From positions 1,240,001-1,304,000 of the forward strand of contig NZ_VMSF01000001.1 of NCBI RefSeq assembly GCF_009765225.1: a stretch of 64,000 nucleotides of DNA, in the 5' to 3' direction. Source of the DNA: Leifsonia sp. AG29 (lineage in GTDB: Bacteria > Actinomycetota > Actinomycetes > Actinomycetales > Microbacteriaceae). Below, one piece after another: positions 17,617 to 29,536 of the stretch (the first letter of the stretch is position 1; each line of letters begins with the position of its first letter). Made by a program: the position numbers and the translations under genes. Under the pieces are notes generated by a model. The model did no database searches. It was given only the letters and a program-made list of their open reading frames with translations, and was not told the origin of the DNA.

Positions 17617-18492
17617 ATGAGCGACGAGAAGGTCTTCGCGGTCGTCGGCCCCGGCGCGGTCGGCGGGCTGCTCGCCTGGCTCCTCTACCGGCAGGGTCAC
17701 GAGGTCGTCGCCGTCGGCCGTCGCTCGACGGTGGAGGCCATCCGGGCCGAAGGCATCACGGTCCGCAGCGCCACCTTCGGCGAGGCCACCGAGCGGATCG
17801 CCGCCGAGACGCGCGTGCCCGAGGGTGCGAGCGTGATCGTCGCGACGAAGGCGTACGGGCTCGCCGACGTGCTCCCAGCGATCGCCGAGTCGTCGCCGAT
17901 CGAGGTCGTGTCCTTCCTCAACGGGGTCGAGCACATGCGGCCGCTGCGGGAGGCGCTGCCGGGCGTGCCGGTGGCCGGCGCGTCCATCGCGGTGTCCGCG
18001 CTCCGCGCCACCCCGACCGTCATCGACCACCGCAGCCCGTTCGTGCGCATAGAGGTACCCGACGCCGCGGCGTCGTTTGCGTCGGTGCTCGCGCTCGTCG
18101 ACGCAGGGCCGAGCGTCCGCGTGGGCGGGAGCGAGGCGGAGGTCTTGTGGGCGAAGTTCCGGCTGCTCGCCTCCCTGGCGCTGCTGACCTCCTACTGGCG
18201 CCAGCCGGCCGGCCCGGCGCTGAGCGAAGACCCCGAGCTGACCGAGGCCGTCGTCTCCGAGGTCGTCGCGTGCTCGGCGGCCGAGGGTGTCCCCGCCTCC
18301 GAGCTCGAGCTCGTGCGGGCGCTCCACAGTGTCCCCGGCGGGATGCGCACCTCCCTCCAGGAGGACCTCGCGGCCGGCGCACCCAGCGAGCTCGACGCCC
18401 TGGGAGGCGCGCTGCTGCGTATCGGCGAGCGGCACGGCATCCCCACGCCCGGCCTGTCCCGAATCGTCGCGGCGCTAGGCTCGGATGCGTGA
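17617..18492 (+). CDS. 2-dehydropantoate 2-reductase family protein
   Basis: A 291-residue member of the ApbA/PanE family of NADPH-dependent reductases. The N-terminal Rossmann motif G-P-G-A-V-G sits at residues 11-16, the catalytic-lysine region is A-T-K-A-Y, N-G-V-E-H binds the hinge region, and the C-terminal helical domain follows (W-A-K-F-R-L-L-A). PanE makes pantoate for coenzyme A; many genomes carry several paralogues, so the exact substrate is uncertain and no gene symbol is given. The start is set by the -10 box 7 bases upstream. Its end overlaps the next gene by 4 bases. Confidence 0.82.
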   Translation: MSDEKVFAVVGPGAVGGLLAWLLYRQGHEVVAVGRRSTVEAIRAEGITVRSATFGEATERIAAETRVPEGASVIVATKAYGLADVLPAIAESSPIEVVSFLNGVEHMRPLREALPGVPVAGASIAVSALRATPTVIDHRSPFVRIEVPDAAASFASVLALVDAGPSVRVGGSEAEVLWAKFRLLASLALLTSYWRQPAGPALSEDPELTEAVVSEVVACSAAEGVPASELELVRALHSVPGGMRTSLQEDLAAGAPSELDALGGALLRIGERHGIPTPGLSRIVAALGSDA

Positions 18493-19268
18493 AGATCGCA
18501 CGGTTCAGCCACGACGGGAAGATCGACTACGGGATCGTCGACGAGGACGCGCTGGTCGTCCTGGCCGGGGACCCCATGTTCGCCGGGTTCGACACCACGG
18601 GGGAGCGCGTCCCGCTCGCCCAGGTCGGCGCGCTCCTGGCGCCGGTCATCCCCCGGTCGAAGGTCGTCGCCGTCGGGAAGAACTACCGCGACCACGCCGC
18701 TGAGATGGGCGGGGAGGCGCCGGGCGAGCCGTTGCTGTTCCTGAAGCCCAACACGGCTGTCATCGGCCTCGGCGACGCGATCGTCGTGCCGCCGCAGTCG
18801 GAACGCGTCGACTACGAGGGCGAGCTCGCCGTGGTCATCGGCAAGATCGCCCGGAACGTCACCCCGGCCGATGCGCTCGACCACGTGTTCGGCTACACCG
18901 TGGCCAACGACGTCACCGCGCGCGATCTGCAGGAGAAGGACGGCCAGTGGACGCGCGCCAAGGGCTTCGACACCTTCTGCCCGCTCGGCCCGGTCATCGA
19001 GACCGAGCTGGCGCCCGGCGCGATGCTGCGGACGCGCCTCAACGGCGAGCTGAAACAGGAAGCGCCGCTCACCGACATGGTGCACGACATCCCGTCGATC
19101 ATCGCGTACGCGTCGAGCGTCTTCACGCTCCTCCCCGGAGATGTGATCCTCACGGGCACTCCGGCCGGCATCGGGCCGATGAAGCCGGGCGACACAGTCG
19201 AGGTCGAGGTCGAGGGCGTCGGGTCGCTGGTCAACCCGGTGCGCGCCCCGAAGGAGACCGCCCGATAG
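18489..19268 (+). CDS. Fumarylacetoacetate-hydrolase-fold protein
   Basis: A 259-residue FAH-family enzyme. The fold signatures are V-G-K-N-Y-R-D-H-A, the metal-binding [13 protein letters not shown], the catalytic [15 protein letters not shown] and the terminal L-T-G-T-P-A-G-I-G. Relatives hydrolyse or decarboxylate acylpyruvates or isomerise hydroxyhepta-diene-dioate. Its place directly before gltX is common in this family of bacteria. The GTG start lies 8 bases after a -10 box TAGGCT (18476-18481) that is inside the end of the preceding gene, so it can be transcribed independently as a leaderless mRNA. Confidence 0.88.
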   Translation: MKIARFSHDGKIDYGIVDEDALVVLAGDPMFAGFDTTGERVPLAQVGALLAPVIPRSKVVAVGKNYRDHAAEMGGEAPGEPLLFLKPNTAVIGLGDAIVVPPQSERVDYEGELAVVIGKIARNVTPADALDHVFGYTVANDVTARDLQEKDGQWTRAKGFDTFCPLGPVIETELAPGAMLRTRLNGELKQEAPLTDMVHDIPSIIAYASSVFTLLPGDVILTGTPAGIGPMKPGDTVEVEVEGVGSLVNPVRAPKETAR

Positions 19269-19280
19269 GATCGGAGAGGT

Positions 19281-20798
19281 ATGCCTGACAACGCCTCTCA
19301 CCCGTTCTCCACCGCCACCGGCTCCGATGTGCGGGTCCGCTTCTGCCCGTCCCCGACGGGCACGCCGCACGTCGGCCTGATCCGCACCGCCCTGTTCAAC
19401 TGGGCCTACGCCCGGCACACCGGCGGCAAGCTCGTGTTCCGCATCGAAGACACCGATGCGGCGCGCGATAGCGAGGAGAGCTACCAGCAGATCCTGGAGG
19501 CGCTCCGCTGGCTGCACCTCGACTGGGACGAGGGCATCGACGTGGGCGGCCCGCACGGCCCGTACCGGCAGTCGCAGCGGTACAACATCTACCGCGAGCT
19601 CATCGAGCGCTTGAAGGCGAGCGGACACATCTACGAGAGCTTCGCGACCCCCGAGGAGATCGAGGCGCGGAACATCTCGCTCGGCCGCGACCCGAAGCTC
19701 GGCTACGACAACTTCGAGCGCGAGCTCACCGACGACCAGAAGGCCGCGTACCGCGCCGAGGGGCGCGAGCCCGCCCTGCGCCTCCGCGTGCCCGACGACG
19801 ATCTGAGCTTCGACGACCTCGTCCGCGGCGAGATCACCTTCAAGGCGGGCTCGTTCAGCGACTTCGTCGTCGTCCGGCCGAACGGGCACCCGCTCTACAC
19901 CTTCGTGAACCCGGTCGACGACGCGCTCATGGGCATCACTCACGTGCTCCGCGGTGAGGACCTCCTGTCGTCGACGCCGCGACAGATCGCGCTCTACCAC
20001 GCCCTCATCGACGCCGGAATCACGACCTTCGTGCCCCGCTTCGGCCACCTGCCTTACGTCATGGGCGAGGGCAACAAGAAGCTCTCGAAGCGCGACCCCG
20101 AGTCGAACCTGTTCCACCACCGCGACCGCGGGTTCATCCCGGAGGGGCTGGTCAACTACCTCGCGCTCCTCGGCTGGTCGCTTACGCACGACCGCGATGT
20201 GTTCTCCATCGCCGAGATGGTGGCCGCGTTCGACGTCGCCGACGTGAACCCCAACCCGGCCCGCTTCGACCTCAAGAAGGCCGAGTCGATCAACGGCGAC
20301 CACATCCGCCTGCTCGACGTCTCGGACTTCGCCGAGCGAACCATCCCGTACCTCGCGGCGGCCGGGGTCGTGGAGGCGCCGCTGACGACGGAACAGCGTG
20401 GCGTGCTCGATGCCGCCGCCCCGCTCGTCCAGGAGCGGGTGCAGCTTCTCGGCGAGACGCCCGGCATGCTCGGGTTCCTCTTCACCGACGCCGCGTCACT
20501 GACGGTGGAGGCCGATGCGCGGGCGTCCCTCCCGGCCAACGCGGGGGAGGTGCTGGCCGCCTCGATCGGTGCGCTCGAGCTCGTGCCGGAGGCCGAGTGG
20601 CGGCACGACGCGATCGAGTCGGCCCTGCGCGACGCGCTCGTCGAGGCGCTCGGGCTGAAGCCGCGCGTCGCGTTCGGTCCGCTGCGGGTCGCCCTGTCGG
20701 GCCGCCGCGTCTCCCCGCCCCTCTTCGAATCGATGGAGATCCTCGGCAAGGCCGAGACGATCGCCCGGCTCGACAGGCTCTCGGCGTCGCTCGGGTAG
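19281..20798 (+). CDS. gltX: Glutamyl-tRNA synthetase
   Basis: GltX charges tRNA-Glu (one such tRNA lies at 33988) and in organisms without GlnRS also mischarges tRNA-Gln. The 505 residues are class Ia: the HIGH-like motif is P-T-G-T-P-H-V-G-L near residues 27-35 and the KMSKS-like motif is K-K-L-S-K-R-D near residue 266. The C-terminal helical anticodon-binding domain follows. A possible -10 box TAGGAT (19266-19271) lies 10 bases before the ATG, with GGAGAGG between them. The stop abuts the next start codon without a gap. Confidence 0.96.
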   Translation: MPDNASHPFSTATGSDVRVRFCPSPTGTPHVGLIRTALFNWAYARHTGGKLVFRIEDTDAARDSEESYQQILEALRWLHLDWDEGIDVGGPHGPYRQSQRYNIYRELIERLKASGHIYESFATPEEIEARNISLGRDPKLGYDNFERELTDDQKAAYRAEGREPALRLRVPDDDLSFDDLVRGEITFKAGSFSDFVVVRPNGHPLYTFVNPVDDALMGITHVLRGEDLLSSTPRQIALYHALIDAGITTFVPRFGHLPYVMGEGNKKLSKRDPESNLFHHRDRGFIPEGLVNYLALLGWSLTHDRDVFSIAEMVAAFDVADVNPNPARFDLKKAESINGDHIRLLDVSDFAERTIPYLAAAGVVEAPLTTEQRGVLDAAAPLVQERVQLLGETPGMLGFLFTDAASLTVEADARASLPANAGEVLAASIGALELVPEAEWRHDAIESALRDALVEALGLKPRVAFGPLRVALSGRRVSPPLFESMEILGKAETIARLDRLSASLG

Positions 20799-21767
20799 AT
20801 GGCCGTGTCCGAGAGCGTTCCCGTCCAGGACGGCACCCGCTTCGAGGTGATCGTCATCGGAGGCGGCCCCGCCGGCCTGTCGACCGCGCTCAACCTGGCT
20901 CGCGCCCGGCGCCGGGTGCTCGTCGTCGACGCGAACCGACCGCGCCACGCGGCGACATTGATCGCGCGCGGCTTTCTCACGCGCGACGGCATCGCTCCGC
21001 TGGAGCTGCGCCGGATGGGGCGCGAGGAGGTCGCTGCGTACGAGAACGCCGAAGTGGTGTTCGCTCAGGCCTCCGCGGTCGCCGTCGAGGCGGACGGCTT
21101 CCGCGTGCGGGCTCGGGGCGTTCGCGGAGGCGCGGACGTCGACGCGCTGGCGCAGGCGGTCGTCGTGGCGACCGGGGTGACCGAGACGATGCCCGCCATC
21201 CCGAGCCTGCGCGCCTACTACGGGACGCACCTCCACAGCTGCATGGAGTGCGACGGGTACGAGAAGGCCGACGAACCCCTGGCGCTCATCGGCGAGACCG
21301 CCGATCTGGCGGAGCGAGCGCTCCTCCTCAGCCAGTGGACCGACGACCTCGTGGTCTTCACCAACGGCGTGGCCCCGGTCAGCGACGACGAGGAGCGGGC
21401 TCTCGGCGCGCTAGGGATCCGGGTGGAACGGCGCCCGATCGACGACTTCGTGGGAGACAAGGGCCTCATGACGGGCATCCGCCTCATCGACGGGGAGGTC
21501 GTGGAACGCGTCGGAGGGTTCCTCCGCCCCGTCTGGACACCCGCGCTGTCGTTCCTCGATGCGCTCGACTTGGATCGCGACTCCGAGGGATACCTCGTGA
21601 CCGACTCGCGGGGCCGAACCTCCGTTCCCGGGGTCTACGCGGCAGGCGAGACGACGGCGCCCGGGCCGCAGCAGCTCATCGTCGCAGCGGGGTCGGGAGC
21701 GGTGGTCGCCGCGGCCGTCAACCGCGACCTCATCGGCGTCGCTCTGGAGGGCTCCGTCGTTTTGTGA
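20799..21767 (+). CDS. Thioredoxin-reductase-like FAD oxidoreductase
   Basis: A 322-residue class II pyridine nucleotide-disulfide oxidoreductase. The N-terminal FAD motif is G-G-G-P-A-G-L-S near residues 19-26, and a redox CxxC is present at C148-M-E-C151, followed by D-G-Y-E. The C-terminal FAD contact is G-V-Y-A-A-G-E-T. The NADPH domain is degenerate: the segment after CxxC reads A-L-I-G-E-T-A-D-L-A instead of a clear GxGxxA motif, so the electron donor is uncertain. It is a relative rather than an obvious housekeeping TrxB; no trxA is adjacent. ATG follows the gltX stop directly, so translation is probably coupled. Confidence 0.8.
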   Translation: MAVSESVPVQDGTRFEVIVIGGGPAGLSTALNLARARRRVLVVDANRPRHAATLIARGFLTRDGIAPLELRRMGREEVAAYENAEVVFAQASAVAVEADGFRVRARGVRGGADVDALAQAVVVATGVTETMPAIPSLRAYYGTHLHSCMECDGYEKADEPLALIGETADLAERALLLSQWTDDLVVFTNGVAPVSDDEERALGALGIRVERRPIDDFVGDKGLMTGIRLIDGEVVERVGGFLRPVWTPALSFLDALDLDRDSEGYLVTDSRGRTSVPGVYAAGETTAPGPQQLIVAAGSGAVVAAAVNRDLIGVALEGSVVL

Positions 21768-21824
21768 TCGCTCCGGCTCATAGGCTAGAGTTGATTCTCG
21801 TGCCCGGGCCTCGGCCTGACGCAG

Positions 21825-21896
21825 TGGGGTATGGTGTAATTGGCAACACGGCTGATTCTGGTTCAGTTGTTCTTGGTTCGAGTCCAGGTACCCCAG
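21825..21896 (+). tRNA. tRNA-Gln (anticodon CTG)
   Basis: The 7-bp acceptor stem TGGGGTA/TACCCCA, D-arm, anticodon loop TTCTGGT (anticodon CTG at 21858-21860) and T-arm with GGTTCGAGTCC are complete. CCA is not encoded. It reads CAG codons, the preferred Gln codon in this genome. Candidate -10 sequences TAGGCT and TAGAGT lie about 40 bases upstream (21781-21791), and a terminator follows 17 bases downstream. Confidence 0.95.
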
Positions 21897-21913
21897 CAAG
21901 TCCAGAAATAAGA

Positions 21914-21939
21914 AAACCCCGGCGTTGACCGGGGTTTTT
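21914..21939 (+). terminator. Rho-independent terminator after tRNA-Gln
   Basis: A 9-bp stem AAACCCCGG/CCGGGGTTT with a 6-base loop leads into a T run. It is properly placed to end the tRNA transcript. From here to 22061 nothing else was seen. Confidence 0.9.
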
Positions 21940-22061
21940 GTTGTATCGGGAAAAGGTGTTTCCCGTTCGTCGATCACCGTGCGCTCAGGAAGACAGCCGT
22001 GGCCGCGACCGCGAGACGAATGACCGGACTATCCGACATCCACGCCACCCTCGATCGGGCG

Positions 22062-22091
22062 TAGACACCTCGTTCTGTGCGGTGCTAGCTT
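22062..22091 (+). promoter_or_regulatory. Candidate promoter of the S53 peptidase gene
   Basis: TAGACA (22062-22067, close to TTGACA) and an extended -10 TG-C-TAGCTT (22083-22091) are separated by 18 bases. The transcript would have a leader of about 75 bases that contains GAGGAGG at 22156-22162. Confidence 0.5.
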
Positions 22092-22173
22092 CTTGCCAAT
22101 TGCGCGCACTCGACGCCACGCCACCAGCGACGGCGCTTCCCGCGCAACTCTCATGAGGAGGTTGTGAAGTTCG

Positions 22174-23718
22174 ATGAAGAAGAGATCCGCAATCCTTGCC
22201 GCGCTGGGTGTCGCCACCGCGCTCGGTGCGGGAGCGTTCAGCGTTCCGCTCGCCGCGCCGGTCGCGCACACCGCGACAGTGCAGCCGATGGCCCTGCAAG
22301 CACCCGACTCCGCGTTCACCGATGCGGCGAGCGCACAGGGCGCCGTCTCGTGCCGCCGGCCCGCGCCCGACAACCGGGTGTCGACCACGCTCCACTGCTA
22401 TGGGCCCGACCAACTGCGTGCCTTCTACGGCCTCGGACCGCTCGCCTCGAGCAACGACGGCGCCGGGCAGACGATCGTTCTGGTCGACGCATACGGGACT
22501 CCGACCGGGGCTGACGACCTGGCGTTCTTCGCGAGCACCTACGGGGGCCCCACACCGAAGTTCGATGAGGTGTACCCGCTCGGCCACCCCGACTACACCA
22601 ACCCCACCGGAAACGGTGTCGGCCAGTCGGGGCCGAACGCGGCCGCGGGCTGGGCCGGTGAGGCGAGCCTCGACATCGAGTGGGCCTACGCCATGGCGCC
22701 CAAGGCGCACATCGTCTTGCTCGCCACACCTCCGGCCGAGACACAGGGCGTGCAGGGTCTGCCGAACCTGATGAAGGCGATCGACTGGGCCGTTGGGGCC
22801 TACCCCTCCGGCACGGTGTTCTCGATGTCGTTCGGCACCGACGAGCAGGCGTTCGGCGGAGCCGCGGCGTCGCAGTTCGCCAAGTTCGACCAGACATTCC
22901 AGCGCGGGCTGGCGAAGGGCGACACGTTCTTCTCCTCCGCCGGTGACAACGGCTCGACCGGAGTCACCCGCTCGCACCGGCAGACGACGGTCGGCTCGAC
23001 CCCCGAGGTGAGCTACCCGAACGTCTCGCCGTACGTGACGTCGGTCGGCGGGACACAGGTGATGTCCGGATGGACGTGGGACCCGACGCAGGACATGCCC
23101 TTCCTCGCATCCGGTGCTCGTAACCCCGCCTACTGGTCGTGGAACAGCGGCGGCAGCACGGAGAGCGTCTGGAACGAGAGCTTCGGAGCGATCGCAACGG
23201 GTGGTGGCCTGTCGTCCGTCTACGCTCGGCCGTCCTACCAGGACAGCGTGTCGGGCGTGGTCGGCGCCAAGCGCGGCGTGCCTGATGTGGCCTTCAACGC
23301 GGCGGTGAACGGCGGCGTGCTCACCTACGAGACGTACTTCCCGTCGCTGTACGGCGGCCCCCGCTGGGGCGTGTACGGGGGCACCTCGGCTGCTTCACCG
23401 CAGTTCGCCGCCATCACGGCGATCGGCAATCAGCAGCGCGCGGCCGCTGGCAAGGCACCGATCGGGTTCCTCAACCCGGTGCTCTACCGTGCTTCGTTCG
23501 ACAAGTCGGCGGCGTTCAACGACATCGTCCCCCACACCTACGGGACGACGCCGAGCGGCGTGCTGCAGAACAACCGCATCTGGGACATCGGATCCGACGG
23601 ATTCGTGACTCCCGACCCGGTGCCGGGCTACCCGACGACGACCGGTTACGACCTGACGACCGGTTGGGGCAGTCCCAAGGCTCCCGGCTACGTCAGCCAG
23701 CTGGTGGCAGTGCCGTAG
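22174..23718 (+). CDS. Secreted S53-family (sedolisin/kumamolisin) serine peptidase
   Basis: A 514-residue exported acid peptidase. The signal peptide is M-K-K-R-S-A-I-L-A-A-L-G-V-A-T-A with an AHT-A cleavage region near residue 33. S53 catalytic residues are visible: Glu163 and Asp167 in G-E-A-S-L-D-I-E-W, oxyanion Asp258 in S-S-A-G-D-N-G, and Ser405 in G-G-T-S-A-A-S-P. The C-terminal calcium site region is D-I-G-S-D / T-T-G-W-G-S. The usual large (about 180-residue) activation pro-domain is missing; only about 50 residues separate the signal peptide from the mature core. GAGGAGG precedes the ATG at a slightly long distance (11 bases). It likely degrades extracellular protein. Confidence 0.88.
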   Translation: MKKRSAILAALGVATALGAGAFSVPLAAPVAHTATVQPMALQAPDSAFTDAASAQGAVSCRRPAPDNRVSTTLHCYGPDQLRAFYGLGPLASSNDGAGQTIVLVDAYGTPTGADDLAFFASTYGGPTPKFDEVYPLGHPDYTNPTGNGVGQSGPNAAAGWAGEASLDIEWAYAMAPKAHIVLLATPPAETQGVQGLPNLMKAIDWAVGAYPSGTVFSMSFGTDEQAFGGAAASQFAKFDQTFQRGLAKGDTFFSSAGDNGSTGVTRSHRQTTVGSTPEVSYPNVSPYVTSVGGTQVMSGWTWDPTQDMPFLASGARNPAYWSWNSGGSTESVWNESFGAIATGGGLSSVYARPSYQDSVSGVVGAKRGVPDVAFNAAVNGGVLTYETYFPSLYGGPRWGVYGGTSAASPQFAAITAIGNQQRAAAGKAPIGFLNPVLYRASFDKSAAFNDIVPHTYGTTPSGVLQNNRIWDIGSDGFVTPDPVPGYPTTTGYDLTTGWGSPKAPGYVSQLVAVP

Positions 23719-23733
23719 TTCGGCCCTGACAGT

Positions 23734-23766
23734 CCGGCGGCCGTGCCCATGGGGCGCGGCCGCCGG
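23734..23766 (+). terminator. GC-rich hairpin after the S53 gene
   Basis: A perfect 10-bp stem, CCGGCGGCCG (23734-23743) with CGGCCGCCGG (23757-23766), lies between the S53 stop and the next promoter. It has no T run. Confidence 0.5.
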
Positions 23767-23784
23767 ATAGGGTAACGTGCCGCC

Positions 23785-24351
23785 ATGCTGCAGTATTCGA
23801 TGACGGCCTCGGCTGACGGCTACATCAACGACCGCACCGGCTCGATCGACTGGACGGAGCCGACCGACGAGCTCTTCGGCGTGCACCTCGACCGGGTGAA
23901 GCGGCTCGGCGGGCACCTGATCGGGCGCCGGCTGTATCAGGAGATGCTCGTGTGGGAGACGGATCCCTCCATCCGCTCCACGCCCGCCTTCACCGAGTTC
24001 GCGGAGGCGTGGACGGCCCTGCCGAAGGTCGTCTTCAGTCGCGGCCCGGTCGAGCTCCGCGGGAACGCCCGCCTGGCGACGGAGCCGCTCGCCGACGAGA
24101 TCCGTGCCATGCTCGCCTCCACAGAGGCGGACGTCGAGATCGGAGGTGCGAACCTCGCCGCGCAGGCTTTCACCCTCGGTCTGATCGCGGACATCCACCT
24201 CTTCCGGGCACCGATGGTGCTGGGAGGCGGGACCCCCTTCTTTCCGCCCGTCGCGGCCGAGGTCCCGCTGGAACTCCTCGAGACGCGCACGTTCGAGAAC
24301 GGCGTCATCTTGGAGCACTACCGCGTGCCTTCGGCGCCCGCCGTGCGCTAG
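23785..24351 (+). CDS. Dihydrofolate-reductase/RibD C-terminal-like protein
   Basis: A 188-residue protein of the RibD-C/DHFR-like fold group. It starts M-L-Q-Y-S-M-T-A-S-A-D-G-Y-I-N and contains G-G-H-L-I-G-R-R-L-Y-Q-E-M (NADPH-binding region), D-V-E-I-G-G-A-N-L-A, and L-F-R-A-P-M-V-L-G-G-G-T-P-F-F-P near the end. These are the standard marks of stand-alone YyaP-type reductases of unknown substrate; it is not the bifunctional riboflavin enzyme. A -10 box TAGGGT (23768-23773) lies 12 bases before the ATG, so the leader is only a few bases long. Confidence 0.85.
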   Translation: MLQYSMTASADGYINDRTGSIDWTEPTDELFGVHLDRVKRLGGHLIGRRLYQEMLVWETDPSIRSTPAFTEFAEAWTALPKVVFSRGPVELRGNARLATEPLADEIRAMLASTEADVEIGGANLAAQAFTLGLIADIHLFRAPMVLGGGTPFFPPVAAEVPLELLETRTFENGVILEHYRVPSAPAVR

Positions 24352-24374
24352 CCGGAAGCCGCGGACAGCGGCGG

Positions 24375-27211
<2,837 letters not shown>

Positions 27212-27239
27212 TCTCGGCCGCGCCTTCCGCGGCGCACCG

Positions 27240-27521
27240 TCACGGCACGGGCGCCAGATCCACCTCGTCCGCGATCGCCTCGAGGGCCGATGGGAGGCTC
27301 GGGAAGGTGGTCCCGTAGACGAGACCGGACGGCCCCGCCGCCGTCCACGTCGCCGAGCCTTTGACCACGCGGCCCACGAGATAGCGCTTGTGACCCCCGA
27401 GGGACTGCCGCTGTGCGATCGGCAGGGTCAGAGGGAAGGCGTAGACGTCGCCTGCCGGGGTGACGACGAGCTCCCAGCGAGCGCGGCCGGGATTGAACTT
27501 GCTCGTGAAGATTCGCGACAT
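27240..27521 (-). CDS. Conserved small protein of unknown function
   Basis: A 93-residue soluble protein (M-S-R-I-F-T-S-K-F-N-P-G start; V-V-T-P-A-G-D-V-Y-A-F and G-H-K-R-Y-L-V-G-R inside). No family or motif was recognised. It converges with sufU and has a coding-like GC3 pattern. No clear ribosome-binding site is present. Confidence 0.55.
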   Translation of the reverse strand: MSRIFTSKFNPGRARWELVVTPAGDVYAFPLTLPIAQRQSLGGHKRYLVGRVVKGSATWTAAGPSGLVYGTTFPSLPSALEAIADEVDLAPVP

Positions 27522-27630
27522 GGTCCGTCGTTTGTAACGCGGGGAGGCCGCACGGCGCCAAGAAAATGACGACCTGTTGCGTTCCGGGGCGGAACGTTAC
27601 GCGTGGCCCCCCTGAGCCGACGGATCGTGC

Positions 27631-28596
27631 TCAGCCGCCGAGTGACTCCAGGAAGCCGCGTGTGGGCGCGAAGAAGGTCGAGCCCGTCGTCGCCGTCGAG
27701 AAGTCGAGGATGCGATCGTGGCTGCCCGCCGGATCACCCACGAACATCCGCTCGAGCATGCGCTCAATCACCCAGAGGTCGCGCGAGTAGCCGATGAAGT
27801 ACGTGCCGAACTCGCCGTGGCCCGGCCTCCCGAACGGCATGTTGTCCCGCAGGATCTCGTGCTCGACCCCCGACTCGTCGGTGATCGTGGCCAGGGTCTT
27901 GTGCGACTTCTGCCCGTAGTCGGCGTCGGGGAGCTCGATGTTCTCGACCTTGGTCCGGCCGATGACGCCCTCCTGTGCAGGCACCGGGAGGCGGTTCCAC
28001 GTGGCGAGATCGTGGAGGTACTTCTGCACGACGATGTAGCTTCCGCCCGCGTGCTCCGGGTCCTCGTCGTCCACGATGGTCGCCGTGGCCATGTCGCCGC
28101 CGGCCGGATTGGCGGTGCCGTCCACGAACCCCAGGAGGTCGCGGGCGTCGAAGTAGCGGAACCCCACCGTCTCGTCCGCGACCTCGACGGCGTCGCCGAG
28201 CAGGTCGAGAAGCTGGCGTTCGAGCTCGAACGTGAAGTCGTCGCGCTCGGCACGGATGTGGAACAGCAGGTCGCCCGGGGTCGAGACGGCCGTGTGCACC
28301 GCGCCCCGGACCTCGCGGAACGGGTGCAGCTCGCGCGGAGGTGCGACGTCGGTGAGCCGCGGCCACACCGCGGCCCCGATGCCCACGTTGCACGACAGCC
28401 GCGCTCCGAGGTCGCGGAAGCCCACGGTCTTGACCAGGTCGGTCATCCCGGAGAGGACGTCCTTCACCGTGGCCACCGCCGCCGGGTCGTCCTTCACGGT
28501 GACGACGAGGAAGACCGCCGCCCGCGAGAGCGGTGCCGCCACGCTCTGAGGGTCGATCGGGACGCGCTGCCAGGACTCCTCGCCGGTGTGCACCAT
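27631..28596 (-). CDS. Dye-decolorising (DyP-type) heme peroxidase
   Basis: A 321-residue class B DyP peroxidase. The family signature G-F-V-D-G-T-A-N-P (distal Asp) is present, as are H-I-R-A-E-R-D-D with the proximal heme region, G-G-S-Y-I-V-V-Q-K-Y-L-H-D and the C-terminal Q-K-S-H-K-T / D-N-M-P-F-G. It has no Tat signal, so it is cytoplasmic or possibly cargo of an encapsulin; no encapsulin gene is adjacent. The start could also be the ATG at 28614, six codons upstream in the same frame; neither has a strong ribosome-binding site. Confidence 0.88.
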   Translation of the reverse strand: MVHTGEESWQRVPIDPQSVAAPLSRAAVFLVVTVKDDPAAVATVKDVLSGMTDLVKTVGFRDLGARLSCNVGIGAAVWPRLTDVAPPRELHPFREVRGAVHTAVSTPGDLLFHIRAERDDFTFELERQLLDLLGDAVEVADETVGFRYFDARDLLGFVDGTANPAGGDMATATIVDDEDPEHAGGSYIVVQKYLHDLATWNRLPVPAQEGVIGRTKVENIELPDADYGQKSHKTLATITDESGVEHEILRDNMPFGRPGHGEFGTYFIGYSRDLWVIERMLERMFVGDPAGSHDRILDFSTATTGSTFFAPTRGFLESLGG

Positions 28597-28638
28597 GAGG
28601 CCATCGTGCCGCATCGGTTCCCGTGCGGGCAATGCTCC

Positions 28639-28644
28639 TAGGCT
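28639..28644 (+). promoter_or_regulatory. -10 box of the AlaX-like gene
   Basis: TAGGCT ends 7 bases before ATG 28651. GGAGGG abuts the ATG, too close to act as a ribosome-binding site, so a leaderless mRNA is likely. Confidence 0.55.
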
Positions 28645-28650
28645 GGAGGG

Positions 28651-29523
28651 ATGAGCCTCCCGAGCACCGATACGATCGTCACCTTCCCCGACGCCGAGAC
28701 GGCGTCCACGGGGACCGTCCTCCTCGTCTCGGCTCTGGCTGACGGCCGCTCGGCCGTCGTGCTCGACCGGACGGCGTTCCACCCGATCGACCCGGTATGG
28801 CCGGACCAGCCTGCCGACCGCGGCACGCTGACCGTCGACGGCGCCTCCCAGCCGATCGTCGACGCGGTCGTCGGAGGCACCGACGGGGAGGTCCTCTACG
28901 TGGGCGACGCACCCGTCCGCACGGGGACGGAGGGCTGGACCTTCGTCGTCTGCCACATCGTCGACGACGCCGGGGGGATCGAACCGGGCGCATCCGCCTC
29001 GGTCGCGGTCGACCCCGCCTACCGTGCCGCTCTTTCCGCGGGTCACACCGCCTGCCATCTCGCGTCCCTCGCGCTCAACGAGGCGCTGTCGGGGCTCTGG
29101 ACCAAGGAAGTCCCGGTCGACGGACGAGGGCGCCCGAACTTCGACCAGCTGGCGATCACGTCCTCGCGGATCCTGGAGAACGGGTCGATCGACGAGTACC
29201 GGATCGGGAAGAGCCTCCGAAAGAAGGGTCTCGCCGCGGCAGAGCTGCGCGTTCGGCTCGACGACATCGAGAACGAGGCGAACAGCCGGCTCGCCGAATG
29301 GGTCGCCACCGGCGCGGCGGTGTCGATCCTGCGGGACGGGGACGGGCTCTCCGAACGCCGGAGCTGGCGCTGCGAGCTCCCGGACGGCGCGGTCGAGATC
29401 CCGTGCGGCGGCACCCACGTGCACGCGCTCACCGACTTCTCTGCCGTCCGCGTGGCGCTCGAGCTCCGGGAGGCCGACGGCGCGCTCGAGCTGACCATGC
29501 GGACGGAGGCGTCTCCCTCATAA
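28651..29523 (+). CDS. Alanyl-tRNA editing-domain (AlaX-like) protein
   Basis: A 290-residue stand-alone relative of the alanyl-tRNA synthetase editing domain. The Zn ligands expected of this fold are visible: H132 and H136 in G-H-T-A-C-H and C252 and H256 in C-G-G-T-H-V. Such proteins hydrolyse Ser or Gly mischarged onto tRNA-Ala. The N-terminal beta-barrel-like part (T-F-P-D-A-E, A-F-H-P, G-T-L-T-V) matches the AlaX pre-domain. Its own -10 box lies upstream. Specificity cannot be told from sequence alone. Confidence 0.82.
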   Translation: MSLPSTDTIVTFPDAETASTGTVLLVSALADGRSAVVLDRTAFHPIDPVWPDQPADRGTLTVDGASQPIVDAVVGGTDGEVLYVGDAPVRTGTEGWTFVVCHIVDDAGGIEPGASASVAVDPAYRAALSAGHTACHLASLALNEALSGLWTKEVPVDGRGRPNFDQLAITSSRILENGSIDEYRIGKSLRKKGLAAAELRVRLDDIENEANSRLAEWVATGAAVSILRDGDGLSERRSWRCELPDGAVEIPCGGTHVHALTDFSAVRVALELREADGALELTMRTEASPS

Positions 29524-29536
29524 CGAGCGGCGCGGA

